A stretch of DNA of 22,326 nt from Priapulus caudatus (lineage: Eukaryota > Priapulida > Priapulimorpha > Priapulimorphida > Priapulidae). A program made the translations under genes and the position numbers. Below are positions 1 through 8,253 of the stretch, one piece after another. Where the stretch lies: positions 505,423 through 527,748 of the forward strand of contig NW_014577142.1 of the NCBI RefSeq assembly GCF_000485595.1, read 5' to 3'. Each line of letters opens with the position of its first letter. Position 1 is the first letter of the stretch. The notes under the pieces are model-generated. The model searched no databases. It was not told the origin of the DNA and saw only the letters and a list, made by a program, of their open reading frames with translations.

Positions 1-277
1 GCTTCGCATCCTAACCACGTACGTGCTACACGTACTCAACTACCGACTAGGCCATCTGTTATCTCTCCTACGCATCCGACTGCTCCATCTGGCGGGCGTT
101 TGTGTGATGGTACTCATGGTGGCGTTCGTGGTGCCGTCTGCTGCATTCACGATGCTGGAACCGGAGTGGGGATTCATGGACTCGTTCTACTATTGTTATA
201 TCTCGTTGACCACCATCGGACTAGGCGACTACATTCCGGGGGACGACCCCCATCACAGCAACCCTTCGCTCTACAAG
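1..277 (+). CDS. KCNK: Two-pore-domain (K2P) potassium channel, TWIK-like, penultimate exon (5' partial)
   Basis: This is the second half of a K2P leak potassium channel, a plasma-membrane dimer that sets resting potential. The frame is open from base 2. It reads through a hydrophobic third membrane segment (about 85-155), the SAAFTMLEPEW linker, the second pore helix (FYYCYISLTTIGLGDYIPG) and its selectivity filter GLGD (about 223-234), ending in SLYK. Vertebrate TWIK-1 (KCNK1) has the closely matching TIGLGDYVPG and ELYK at the same points, so the TWIK group is the best fit. I place the donor at GT 278-279 (AAG|GTGATC) because it joins in phase 0 to the hydrophobic frame of the exon at 2801. 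A better-looking donor, GTAAGG at 291, is out of frame. Earlier exons, with M1, M2 and pore 1, lie outside the window. Exon identity is confident; the exact subfamily is less so. Confidence 0.88.
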
Positions 278-544
278 GTGATCGTGACAAGTAAGGGCGC
301 CCAGAAATCTTGCATGCGAGAATAACTGCCGTTAATGATAGTAGATTAGCATGATCACAACTAGTTTCATCCACGACTCTACTGATTAATGTTTTACACG
401 TCATCTATATACGCGAGTGCAAACATCAGTCGCGCTATGCCGTCAAACACGAATCATGCAATTTGGCTCATCCTACCTATAACCCCCCTATACCTACCTA
501 TATATACCGTACCTACCTACCGTTGGCTACCCTACCTATATATA

Positions 545-591
545 ATGGCCCTGTCACACATTGACGATTTAGCCAGCGTATGCCGGACGTA
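545..591. repeat. Left terminal inverted repeat of the MITE
   Basis: It matches the reverse complement of 1436-1482 at 46 of 47 positions. Just inside it, at 592-597, the left end carries an extra GGCCTA that is absent from the right end. Confidence 0.85.
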
Positions 592-662
592 GGCCTATCA
601 AAAATTTGGTGAATACGCTGGCGTACGTCGAATAAGTTATGAGTAAGTTGTGTATAAGTTAA

Positions 663-712
663 GAGCACGCTGAAGCACGCTGAAGCACGCTGAAGCACGC
701 TGAAGCACGCTG
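663..712. repeat. 10-bp tandem repeat inside the MITE
   Basis: There are five copies of (A)GAAGCACGCT; the first is imperfect (AGAGCACGCT). They lie just inside the left half of the transposon. Confidence 0.9.
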
Positions 713-735
713 GTATACGTCGTAGTACGGCGAGG

Positions 736-776
736 TCGTCGAAAATTTTTGAGCATGCTCAAAATTTTCCGACGTA
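736..776. repeat. Near-perfect palindrome/hairpin inside the MITE
   Basis: GTCGAAAATTTT followed by GAGCATGCTC and AAAATTTTCCGAC folds back on itself with single-base bulges. The centre is GCATGC at about 753-758. Confidence 0.75.
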
Positions 777-1435
777 TGCCAGCGTATGCCCATACGTCCC
801 GCATACGCGGGCCATAAGTTGTTCGATCGTTGACACACGTTCACACACGTTACTTGTAAGTTACTCATAAGTAGAAATACGTCGAGATAATGTCTAGCGT
901 ACCCAAAACTTATTTCTAACTTATGAGTAACGTGCTTTGAACCTATGTGTAACTTATCTCCAACGCATATTGACGTATTTGACGTGTTCCGGACGACCAC
1001 AGAACTTACTGAACGTGTTTCTAACTTACAGCTACCGTATAATGGCGTATTGGCAGCGTTTAGGGGAATTGGTATATAAAAATGGTATTGGCATGTTGAT
1101 ACTGCGACGGTGATGTTGATACTGCGATGTCTAGTGCGGTTATGATTTGAATCGTCGAGCGGCAGCCTTTTTATAGGCTACGACACGTGATCGTCGGCGA
1201 TACGCTACCGCGCGCTATGCATAAGTTAGACTATCGTTGGGCATAAGTTGTGAACGCCGGCAACACGCTAAGCATTCGTTGGTATAAGTTATCTTATAAG
1301 TTATCGAAACGTTCTATATACGTTACTAATACGTTAAGTATACGTCCAACTCGTTATGAATACGCTATGTATACGCCCAAAATTGGAAAAAACATCGATA
1401 GTTCAGCGTATGCTGGCGTTTTAGAGAAATTTTGA

Positions 1436-1482
1436 TACGTCCGGCATACGCTGTCTAAATCGTCAATGTGTGACAGGGCCAT
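1436..1482. repeat. Right terminal inverted repeat of the MITE
   Basis: This is the partner of 545-591. Beyond it, inward, the two arms stay recognisable for about 10 more bases (TCAAAA..TTT) and then diverge. Confidence 0.85.
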
Positions 1483-1539
1483 TAGGACCCCAGTGCATAC
1501 AACATCAAAACCAAGTCTGATCCAAACCCAAACTCACAC

Positions 1540-2460
1540 ATAAACCAACATCATCACCATATTTATAACCATAGCGATAACTATAACCATAAGTAACCAT
1601 GACCATAATCATAACCTTATAATCTTAACCCACCTTAAGCCTGACCTCAACCCTAATATTACTCCTAACCCTATCCTAAGCCTAACACTAACCATAACCC
1701 TACCCTAACCCTCACCCTAACTCTAATCCCAACCCTAACCCTAACCCTAACCCTAACTTTAACCCTTATCCTAACCATAGGCCTTAAACTAACCATAACC
1801 TTAACTCCAGCCCTAATCCGACCAGGCTGTGTGACTGATGTCAATATACACGGTATATATCTACGGTATATATCACGGTATATATTCTAACCCTAGCAAT
1901 ACTGTTTCTTGGAGCTACTCCAGCCCCAACCTTATCCCTAACCCAAACTCTAACCCTAGCCCTAATCATATTTTTAACCCTAACCCAAACCATAACCGTA
2001 ACTAATACTAACTATAACTAAGCCTAACCCTAACCCTTACCCCAATCAGAACCCTAACCATAACACCAACCCTGATCCTAACTCTGACAATAACCACAAC
2101 CATAAACATAACCATAACCATAACCATAACAATAACAATAACCACAACCATCACCATAACCATCACCATAACCATCACCGCCATCATCTCCATCACCTCA
2201 CCATCACCATCACCATCACCATCCTCATCACCATCACCATCACCATCACCATCACCATCACCATCACCATCACCATCACCATCCTCATCACCATCACCAT
2301 CACCATCACCATCACCATCACCATCACCACCATCATCTCCATCACCATCGTCATCACCATCACCATCACCATCACCATAACCCTAATCTTACCCATAAGT
2401 CTAACTCTAACCCTAACTCTATCCCACCTAACCTAATATTAACGCTAACATAACCCTATA
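1540..2460. repeat. Decayed telomere-like hexamer tract (CCCTAA variants) in the K2P intron
   Basis: A long run in which most of the sequence follows a 6-base pattern related to CCCTAA, the complement of the animal telomere repeat TTAGGG. A nearly perfect core of more than four units lies at 1731-1757. Elsewhere units have drifted to CCATAA, CCACAA and finally CCATCA. All are in the same orientation. Three copies of ACGGTATATAT interrupt it at about 1850-1885. This looks like an interstitial telomere-like sequence. Confidence 0.8.
2193..2381. repeat. (CACCAT)n hexamer microsatellite
   Basis: This is an almost pure tract of CACCAT/CATCAC hexamers with a few CATCCT, CACCAC and CATCGT variants. 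It continues in the hexamer pattern of the flanking telomere-like tract. The Met/Val-rich open frames on the minus strand here are by-products of the repeat. Confidence 0.95.
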
Positions 2461-2800
2461 CCCTACCGCTAGTCATAACCTTAACCTTAACATTGCTATT
2501 AACAATACCCCTAACCTAACTACATATTGCATTCGTTTGGATTAGTTCTCGCCAATGCTAGAGCTCATTAACACTAACAGCGACTTAAATACTTGCCGAA
2601 CCCACATGGGATAGTGCAGTGGACCTGCGTCCCGTAGATACGGCCCATGACTAGGCCTCTGCTAGGTTCTTGTGTCCAACCCAATATCGCATGTATGGGG
2701 GTCCTGGTAGGACTAAGACTGTAGTATTAAGGTATGAATAGAGTAGAGAGTATAATAATATGTGAGCCCGGTAATTTAACTACGGTGCGCCCATTCCAAG
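2461..2800. other. Remainder of the K2P intron, no recognised feature
   Basis: This is unique-looking intronic sequence between the hexamer tract and the last K2P exon. Stops occur in the channel frame at 2753, 2756 and 2777. I see no element ends or RNA gene. Confidence 0.6.
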
Positions 2801-3112
2801 TTGCTCTGCTCGTTCGTAGTGTACCTGGTCTTCGGGCTCGTACTGCTCGCACTACTACTGGAGGAGGTATCCGACATTCCACAACTCAACCTCAGCACAC
2901 TCGTCATGCTGCCGCCGCGCGACGCCTGTGCCGACGACGACCGCACCGCTGTCGGCACCGTCGCCACCACCGCCGCCGCCGCGCCAGTCAGCGAGCACAC
3001 GCAGCTAAACGAGCCGAATTCCACCCTGGCGGCGCGCCAGTACACGCTCGGCTCGCCCACCATCGAGCAGGAGGCCGACTCGACGGCTTGCCTCGCCTAC
3101 TCGTGGCAGTAG
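2801..3112 (+). CDS. KCNK: K2P potassium channel, TWIK-like, last exon (M4 and C-terminal tail)
   Basis: This is the terminal exon of the channel. The acceptor is the AG at 2799-2800 (CCATTCCAAG), the only AG after the last in-frame stop (TAA at 2777) that keeps the frame. It encodes a strongly hydrophobic segment, SFVVYLVFGLVLLALLLEEV, which is the fourth membrane helix lining the inner pore. A cytoplasmic tail follows: DIPQLNL, an acidic and alanine-rich stretch, and TAG at 3110-3112, giving 103 codons plus the stop. After SLYK of the previous exon, the YLVFGLV register is about two residues longer than in TWIK-1 (YKIGITCYLLLGLI), which leaves some doubt about the exact junction. GC content is much higher than in the flanking intron. 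No AATAAA was seen within about 900 bases downstream. Confidence 0.82.
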   Translation: MLCSFVVYLVFGLVLLALLLEEVSDIPQLNLSTLVMLPPRDACADDDRTAVGTVATTAAAAPVSEHTQLNEPNSTLAARQYTLGSPTIEQEADSTACLAYSWQ

Positions 3113-4126
3113 GCGCCCGCGACACGACAGTTGTAGCAATGTACGCGCCTCGACCGAGAATAGCAAGCAGCGCGGTAAGGGGTTCGGTAGGCCAGGCGCG
3201 TGGTCGGCATATATATGCAGGCATATATGTATGTATGTATGTATATACGTGTGTGCAGCTGTACAGCCAGCCGCAGCGCTGTGCACGCGTGCGTGCGTGT
3301 ATACGTGCGCGCGTGTGCGTGAGACAGTACATGGTTGCATAACCGACACAGTCTGTGTGCGCGCATGCAGTGTTGCGTGGTTAGGTGAATCACAACGAAG
3401 CGCCTGCGTGCGTGCGTGAGTGGGTGAGTGCGTGTATGTGAGCGTACGTGGAACACGCGTGCGTGGTTGTACGGTTGAGCATACGCAGGGAATGTACAAC
3501 TGTACAGCTCACTATAGGTCATTCTTGTTTATTATATCCTATCACTATATCTTCAGAATCACCAGGCTCTGACTTCGTAGTTCCATGCACCATGCCGGTA
3601 CCGTTCGCATTGACCTTCGATAGGCATTACCAAGGGCTTAAATTATGTTAATTTAATCTTAATTACTGGTCTTTGATGCGAAACACGACACTTGTAGCCC
3701 TACAAGTTTTAATCAGCTTCCATATAGGCCTACTTGGTTAATTTCACGCAAACAATGATCGAAGAAAAATCAAAACAAATATATTCTTCTATTCTTTGTA
3801 TTAGAAGTTAGTAGGCCTAATATTTAAGCGAAATTGGTAGAATTTCACCCACAATCTTATTGCGTCTGTTCTCTTTTCGCTATTCCCACAGATAATCGTG
3901 TGTTAATACCTGTTGTTGGAGCAGCCTCGATATGGATAAATCACTCGCATCGTGTAACCATGGTTACATGTACGCATCCTTGTATCGGTTCCTTGATTGA
4001 GTGACTGCAACTGCTTGCGTGCAATCAAATACAAATGCTAAAGTACACGTGCAATTCAGAGGTCGGGGGATGTAGCTACTACTTGCAGCAGGATCGCAAC
4101 GCGTGGTTCTACACCAGCCATGTGGC
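3113..4126. other. 3' flank of the K2P gene, non-coding
   Basis: This must contain the K2P 3' untranslated region, but I see no canonical AATAAA. The first part (to about 3450) is simple repeat. The rest is AT-rich and carries two TAGGCCTA palindromes (3725-3732 and 3812-3819). No gene was recognised. Confidence 0.6.
3221..3460. repeat. TATG and GTGC/GTGT-type simple repeats
   Basis: TGTATGTATGTATG around 3227-3245 is followed by irregular GTGCGTGCGTGT runs to about 3460. The open frames on both strands here (Cys/Val or His/Thr/Arg-rich) are repeat artefacts. Confidence 0.85.
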
Positions 4127-4807
4127 GGCCGAGGTGCACAGCTATACCTGCGTGTGGCGGCCGATGTGCACAGCTATACCTGCGTGTGGCGGCCGATGTG
4201 CACAGCTATACCTGCGTGTGGCGGCCGATGTGCACAGCTATACCTGCGTGTGGCAGCTGATATGCACAGCTATACCTGCGTGTGGCGGCCGATGTGCACA
4301 GCTATACCTGCGTGTGGCAGCTGATATGCACAGCTATACCTGCGTGTGGCGGCCGAGGTGCGCATGCAGCTATACCTGCGTGTGGCGCCGAGGTGCACAG
4401 CTATACCTGCGTGTGGCGGCCGATGTACACAGCTATACCTGCATGTGGCGCCGAAGTGCACAGCTATACCTGCGTGTGGCGGCCGATGCCTCGGCGCCAC
4501 ACGCAGGTATAGCTGTGCACCTCGGCCGCCACACGCAGGTATAGCTGCATGTGCACCTCGGCCGCCACACGCAGGTATAGCTGTGCACATCGGCCGCCAC
4601 ACGCAGGTATAGCTGTGTACCTCGGCCGCCCCACGCAGGTATAGCTGTGTATACACAGCTATACCTGCGTGTGGCGGCCGAGGTGCACAGCTATACCTGC
4701 GTGTGGCGGCCGATGTGCGCATGCAGCTGTACCTGCATGTGGCGGCCGAGGTGCACATGCAGCTATACCTGCGTGTGGCGGCCGAGGTGCACATGCAGCT
4801 ATACCTG
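4127..4807. repeat. 32-bp minisatellite array with internal orientation switches
   Basis: The unit is 32 bp and reads, in two parts, GTGCACAGCTATACCTGCGT then GTGGCGGCCGAT. About ten units run in this direction from 4127 to about 4490. Then about five run in the opposite direction to 4651, and then about five in the original direction to 4807. Variants have GAGG for GATG, GCATGCAGC for GCACAGC, and TGCATG for TGCGTG. The switch at 4651/4652 forms an almost perfect palindrome. Long open frames on both strands result from repetition, not from a gene. Confidence 0.92.
4621..4682. repeat. Palindrome at the inversion point of the 32-bp array
   Basis: It is centred between 4651 and 4652 (TGTGTATACACA). 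The arms 4621-4651 and 4652-4682 match with one mismatch in the GCCCCAC/GTGTGGC segment. It is the head-to-head junction of two oppositely oriented repeat blocks. Confidence 0.88.
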
Positions 4808-4865
4808 TATGTATGAACGGGAACCTTTAGATCGGTGTTTCCCTTTTTATTTTTGATAGTTTCCC

Positions 4866-4888
4866 ACCGGTAATTTTACTTTACCGGT
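4866..4888. repeat. Hairpin in the retroelement 3' untranslated region
   Basis: ACCGGTAA and TTACCGGT form an 8-bp perfect stem with a 7-base loop, about 60 bases from the inferred 3' end. Non-LTR elements often use a 3' stem-loop for RT recognition; a role here is inference. Confidence 0.55.
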
Positions 4889-5033
4889 AGATTTTGTTCC
4901 GGAGCTTCCAGGCTGATTCTAAGTAATGTTTAACCTGCTTTACCCAATCCCCATAACATCTATGTTTATTTAGCCCCAATATGGTGAGCATAACCTGCCT
5001 TTCCTCCAGCTGTGCAGGGGTGACCCCGACTTC

Positions 5034-7370
5034 TTAAAGCCTATCCCACATGATCTTCCTTAGGTGTTTGTATGCCGGGCAAACTAACAGGAAATGCTTT
5101 AGGTCTTCTGATTCTCCCTTATTGCACACAGTGCAATTTTCCTCCCCTAACCATCTCCTGGTTTTTTTATTTACGGGGAGGCGTCCCGCTCTACATTGGT
5201 ACAGCAGCTTACTGCCGATTTTATTATTATTGTAAAAGGTATCTTGTTTAGGAAATGTTTTCCCTTTATATAGCTTTAGTGTGCTTTTATTTACCATCCC
5301 CTTTCTCCATCTGACTGTGCTGTCTTTTATAATGATTTTCTCCACCGTATTGTTCCATGATTCGCTGTTTTCCTAGTCTCTATTTATCAATAACTGTTCT
5401 TCGTCATACTTTCCCCCCAGGAATTTTACTCGTCTATTCCAATCCGACGTAAAATTTCCTGCACTGATAGCTTCCGCTATTCTCCTGCATTTCCTCTCTC
5501 CATCCATATAATTTAATCTCCCTAAATATTTAAGTTTGCTCTTTGCTTCTCTATCCTCAAACGTAGACCATCCAAGCTCCACCCTTATTGTTTCAATACC
5601 CGCGTAAAGTGGGGCACCTAACAGTTCCCTGCCAAGCTGGTTTTGGGTATTTTCAAGAGCTTGGAGAGTACCTGTTCCATTTTTCTTATTCTTATATATG
5701 ATTATGTCATTTCCATAGGTTAGGGCATGTACTGCTACTGTCTTCCACAGTTCTCTGGTCTTAACGTCTTCTATGGTTACGCTATTTGTTAAGTCCGCCA
5801 CTTTATCCATTTGGAGGTATACTTCCCTGTTTTGTAAATTGTTGTCAGCCAGGCACGCTCCTTTATCTTCATTTGGCTCTTTCCAATGTTTTGTCATTTC
5901 CATGTTAATATCGCTTTTGTTTTCTAAGACGATACCACTATCGTTTTTTATTCTTATTTCATAGCTGGTTTTGACTCCTCCATTCCTGACCATGTTCCAG
6001 AAGAGTTTAGCACTCGCCTTCCCTGCACTTCTGATCGACTCTATCTGGTTTTCTTCAAACTTGGCTCGTTTTTCCTCAATGATGTATTTTGCTTTATCTT
6101 TGGACTCCTCATACACTTGCCTAACCAGTCTTAATTCCGCTTCGTTTACTTGTTCCCCTTCGAATTCTAGTTTTCTTATTTTTCTGTACCTTCTGTTGGC
6201 CTATTGTCTCTCTTGTCTCGCGCTTTTACAGCTTTGGTCAAACCAAGGTCTATCCTTCCTTACCCCTGCTTTGCCTGACGTTCTGCCTATAGCTTTTGTT
6301 CCCGCCTCTGCGAGGGCCTTCACTATAGACCTCTCCAATGTTTTAGCATTCTCATAGGGCGAGTATTTTGTCGTTAATTTATTTAGGTTCCTTTCACATT
6401 CCCTTTGGAAGGCTCCCCAATCGGCATCTCTGGTTTTCCATGATTTTTTTTATAGTGAAATCTCTGATGCTATCGTTCTTAAATACCTTTAGTACCAGGG
6501 TGATTACTAGAGGGAAATGGTCTGTAGTTATGTCTACTTGCCCTTCATCATAAATGTCTATCTTTTTAATATAATTATGGTTCCAACTTAATATATTCAC
6601 AAGTGCATAGTCTACCGCAGATTTTAGGTTGTTTCGACTCCAGGTGTATTTGCCTTTACATCTTTCATCCTCGTTTAATATTTTTACCCCAGAGGTCTCT
6701 GTGAAATCCAATAGCAGTTGCCCATATTTGCCCATCTTTGCCCATATTTTTGCCCATATTTGCCCATATTTGCCCCATATTTGCCCATTTTTGCCCATTT
6801 TTGCCAATATTTGCCCATATTTGCCCATATTTGCCATATTTGCCCATCTATTTATAGTCTCTTGTATCATGCCTATGTGCCCGTTAAAGTCCCCCATAAG
6901 TAAAAAACCGTATTTATGATTGTTCAGCCACTCTAGCTGACAGGTCAGGGAGTCGTAGATTGCTACATTCCATTCGGGATCCGTGGCCTCCTGGCCCATA
7001 TACACAGCTTCAAAGGCCCACTTTTCACCTGCCCAAGATGCTCTAACCCATCCTATTTCTGCCCTCGTCATCCCCCTATTCATTTCATTGATCTCCTTTA
7101 GGGGTTTTAGTCCTAGACTGCTGCAAGTTATAAACCCTATACCGTACCTCCTCTTTTTTGTCTCTCTACTCTATTCCATCCAATCCAATCCAGTTCATGG
7201 GTATTTTTGGTGAAAATATCTGGTTGGAATTCATCCCTGAAGAATGTTTCACCCACCGCCAGTACCCCTAGGCCTTGTATCATCCAGTCGATGGTGTCCT
7301 GCGATTTATTTTTTGACTTTAGGCAATTTACATTTAGCCATCCTACTTTAAGTTCATTAATATTGTTTAT
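5034..7370 (-). pseudogene. Non-LTR ORF2 remnant: APE endonuclease, linker, RT core deleted, C-terminal Cys/His region
   Basis: The endonuclease begins near 7370 (ELKVGWLNVNC). It contains AVGETFF, GDFNGHIG (6894-6871), YTWSR and TDHFPL (6525-6508), the usual catalytic signature of APE-type non-LTR endonucleases. The linker, WGAFQREC then PWFDQSC, follows after a frameshift near 6400, with TAG at 6203-6201. The frame 6116-5373 reads up to SVTIEDV and then jumps straight to LWKTVAVHALTYG. No fingers, FADD-box or other RT core block is present, so an internal deletion lies near 5760-5775. The downstream part has QNQLGRELLGAPLYAGIETI and ELGWST. After a lesion near 5346-5375 it ends with CTVC...H....CP (Cys/His knuckle) and TAA at 5036-5034. 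This copy cannot reverse-transcribe its own RNA. Confidence 0.85.
6716..6848. repeat. 10-12-bp minisatellite inside the endonuclease coding region
   Basis: There are about a dozen copies of TTTGCCCATA variants (TTTGCCCATT, TTTTGCCCATA, TTTGCCAATA). On the coding (minus) strand they read as runs of MGKYGQ/WANMG-like peptides. They sit between GDFNGHIG...NRW and GQLLLDF and keep the endonuclease frame open, adding about 44 residues. Confidence 0.9.
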
Positions 7371-7390
7371 ATCCTTGTGGCTCTGTCTTT

Positions 7391-8211
7391 CTAGTTTCTC
7401 TGGTGGATCTCAGCCAGCAGTCTTGCCCCTTTCCGGTTTAAGTGCAATCGATCTGGCAGATATAGCTCGTGTCTGTCCCAAAAGCATTTCCAGTTGTATA
7501 TATAGATAGCATTCATATCTTTACATAGGGGCCGGATGCTTTAATTGATCGACAATATCTTTTGATTCACTAGATTCTCCCTGTGGCAAGGAAGTAGCCC
7601 AGAAATTGCCAGCTTTCCCTTGACCCTAGCCTTAGCCTTGTACAGAAGGTTGGCCATGTCCTTCCTTGTTGGTTCCAAGTCTTTGTTTAGTATGTCGTTT
7701 ATCCCTGCATGTATGATGACCGTGCCCTCTTGTTCCTTTCTGTTGATTGATCTGTCTAGCCTATCCGTTATATCATTTGCTCCTGCGCCCGCAAATGTTA
7801 TTGTAGCCTTGTCTTCTAATGTCCGCTATCGCTGACTGTCTTTGCTGTCTTTCGGACTATCGAGTCACCTAGTACCAGTAGGCTGTCCCTCTCCGGCTTC
7901 GTTGTTTCCACTTCTTTCTGCTGTGCAACTTTTTCGACCATCTCCTCCAGTACTTGCTGGCATCCCTTAGTTACTTCTCTTTCTTTCAATATGGCAACTT
8001 CTTTCTTGGTCTCCGCCAGCTCCCTCAACAAACCCTCCCGTTCGGTGATCCATTCAGCCTTCAATGTACATAAGTCACAGGTTCAAGTGATATCCTCCGG
8101 CATGTCCGCTTCTTTGCTAATATTCTCCCATATTACCCAGTGGCCGCAGAGGGAGCATGGTACCCATCGAGATCCAAATAGGTCTTTCTTTGTGATCCTT
8201 TTGGGTCCCAT
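7391..8211 (-). pseudogene. Non-LTR ORF1 remnant: zinc-binding region, coiled coil and SGNH/GDSL esterase
   Basis: It starts at ATG 8211-8209 (MGPKRITKKDLFGSRWVPC). A CxxC-HW ... CxxC pattern (PCSLCGHW, TCDLC) suggests a small zinc-binding domain like those in CR1-group ORF1 proteins. A charged coiled coil (about 8060-7930) follows. Then come the SGNH hydrolase blocks: LVLGDSIV with the nucleophile Ser (about 7875-7850), FAGAGANDI (about 7800), IIHAGIND (about 7720) and LPDRLHLN with the Asp-x-x-His pair (about 7460-7440). It ends at TAG 7393-7391, about 270 residues. Lesions are TGA at 8085-8083 between the two zinc half-sites, a frameshift near 7825, and TAA at 7543-7541. The enzyme is thought to act on lipid or membrane esters, but its role in retrotransposition is not settled. 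It is not functional here. Confidence 0.82.
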
Positions 8212-8253
8212 GTTGTTGACAAGTAACAGTATTTATTCAGAGGGTGAATTTGG

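Larger units (their letters stand above)
545..1482. mobile_element. 938-bp non-autonomous DNA transposon (MITE) in the K2P intron, TA target duplication
   Basis: The left end (545-591) and right end (1436-1482) are inverted repeats of 47 bp with one mismatch (C at 573). The outermost bases are ATGGCCCTGTCACACATTGA. TA lies directly outside both ends (543-544 and 1483-1484), consistent with a TA target duplication as made by Tc1/mariner-type transposases. The interior has no coding capacity. It is built from short words such as TAAGTT/AACTTA, TACGTC and GCGTATGC in both orientations, with a 10-bp tandem repeat and a hairpin. The family was assigned by structure only. Confidence 0.75.
4808..8253 (-). 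mobile_element. CR1/L2-type non-LTR retrotransposon, nearly full length but dead
   Basis: Reading on the minus strand, a short 5' leader (8253-8212) is followed by ORF1 with a zinc-binding start, a coiled coil and an SGNH esterase; ORF2 with an APE-type endonuclease and the C-terminal part of a reverse transcriptase protein; and a 3' untranslated region (5033-4808) containing an 8-bp-stem hairpin. ORF1 esterases are known from the CR1 and related clades, which places it there. Lesions are stop codons, frameshifts, loss of the RT catalytic core and a minisatellite in the endonuclease. The left edge stops in CAGCTATACCTG and the right edge resumes with CATGTGGCGGCCG, the two halves of one satellite unit, so I set the element boundaries there. 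Alternatively, the 32-bp repeats could belong to the element ends. Confidence 0.8.

Noticed and set aside
4270-4794. Long open frames on both strands (for example 174 codons minus, 169 codons plus) across the 32-bp array
   Set aside because: The peptides only repeat the minisatellite unit, and three frames on each strand behave alike. There is no start context or independent coding signal.
4127-4807. 32-bp regularly repeated units resembling a CRISPR repeat length
   Set aside because: Units are directly adjacent with no variable spacers, the orientation switches, and the context is animal DNA.
7207-7835. Plus-strand open frames across the retroelement (100 and 71 codons)
   Set aside because: Antisense to the recognised ORF1 and endonuclease coding sequence. 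No independent homology.
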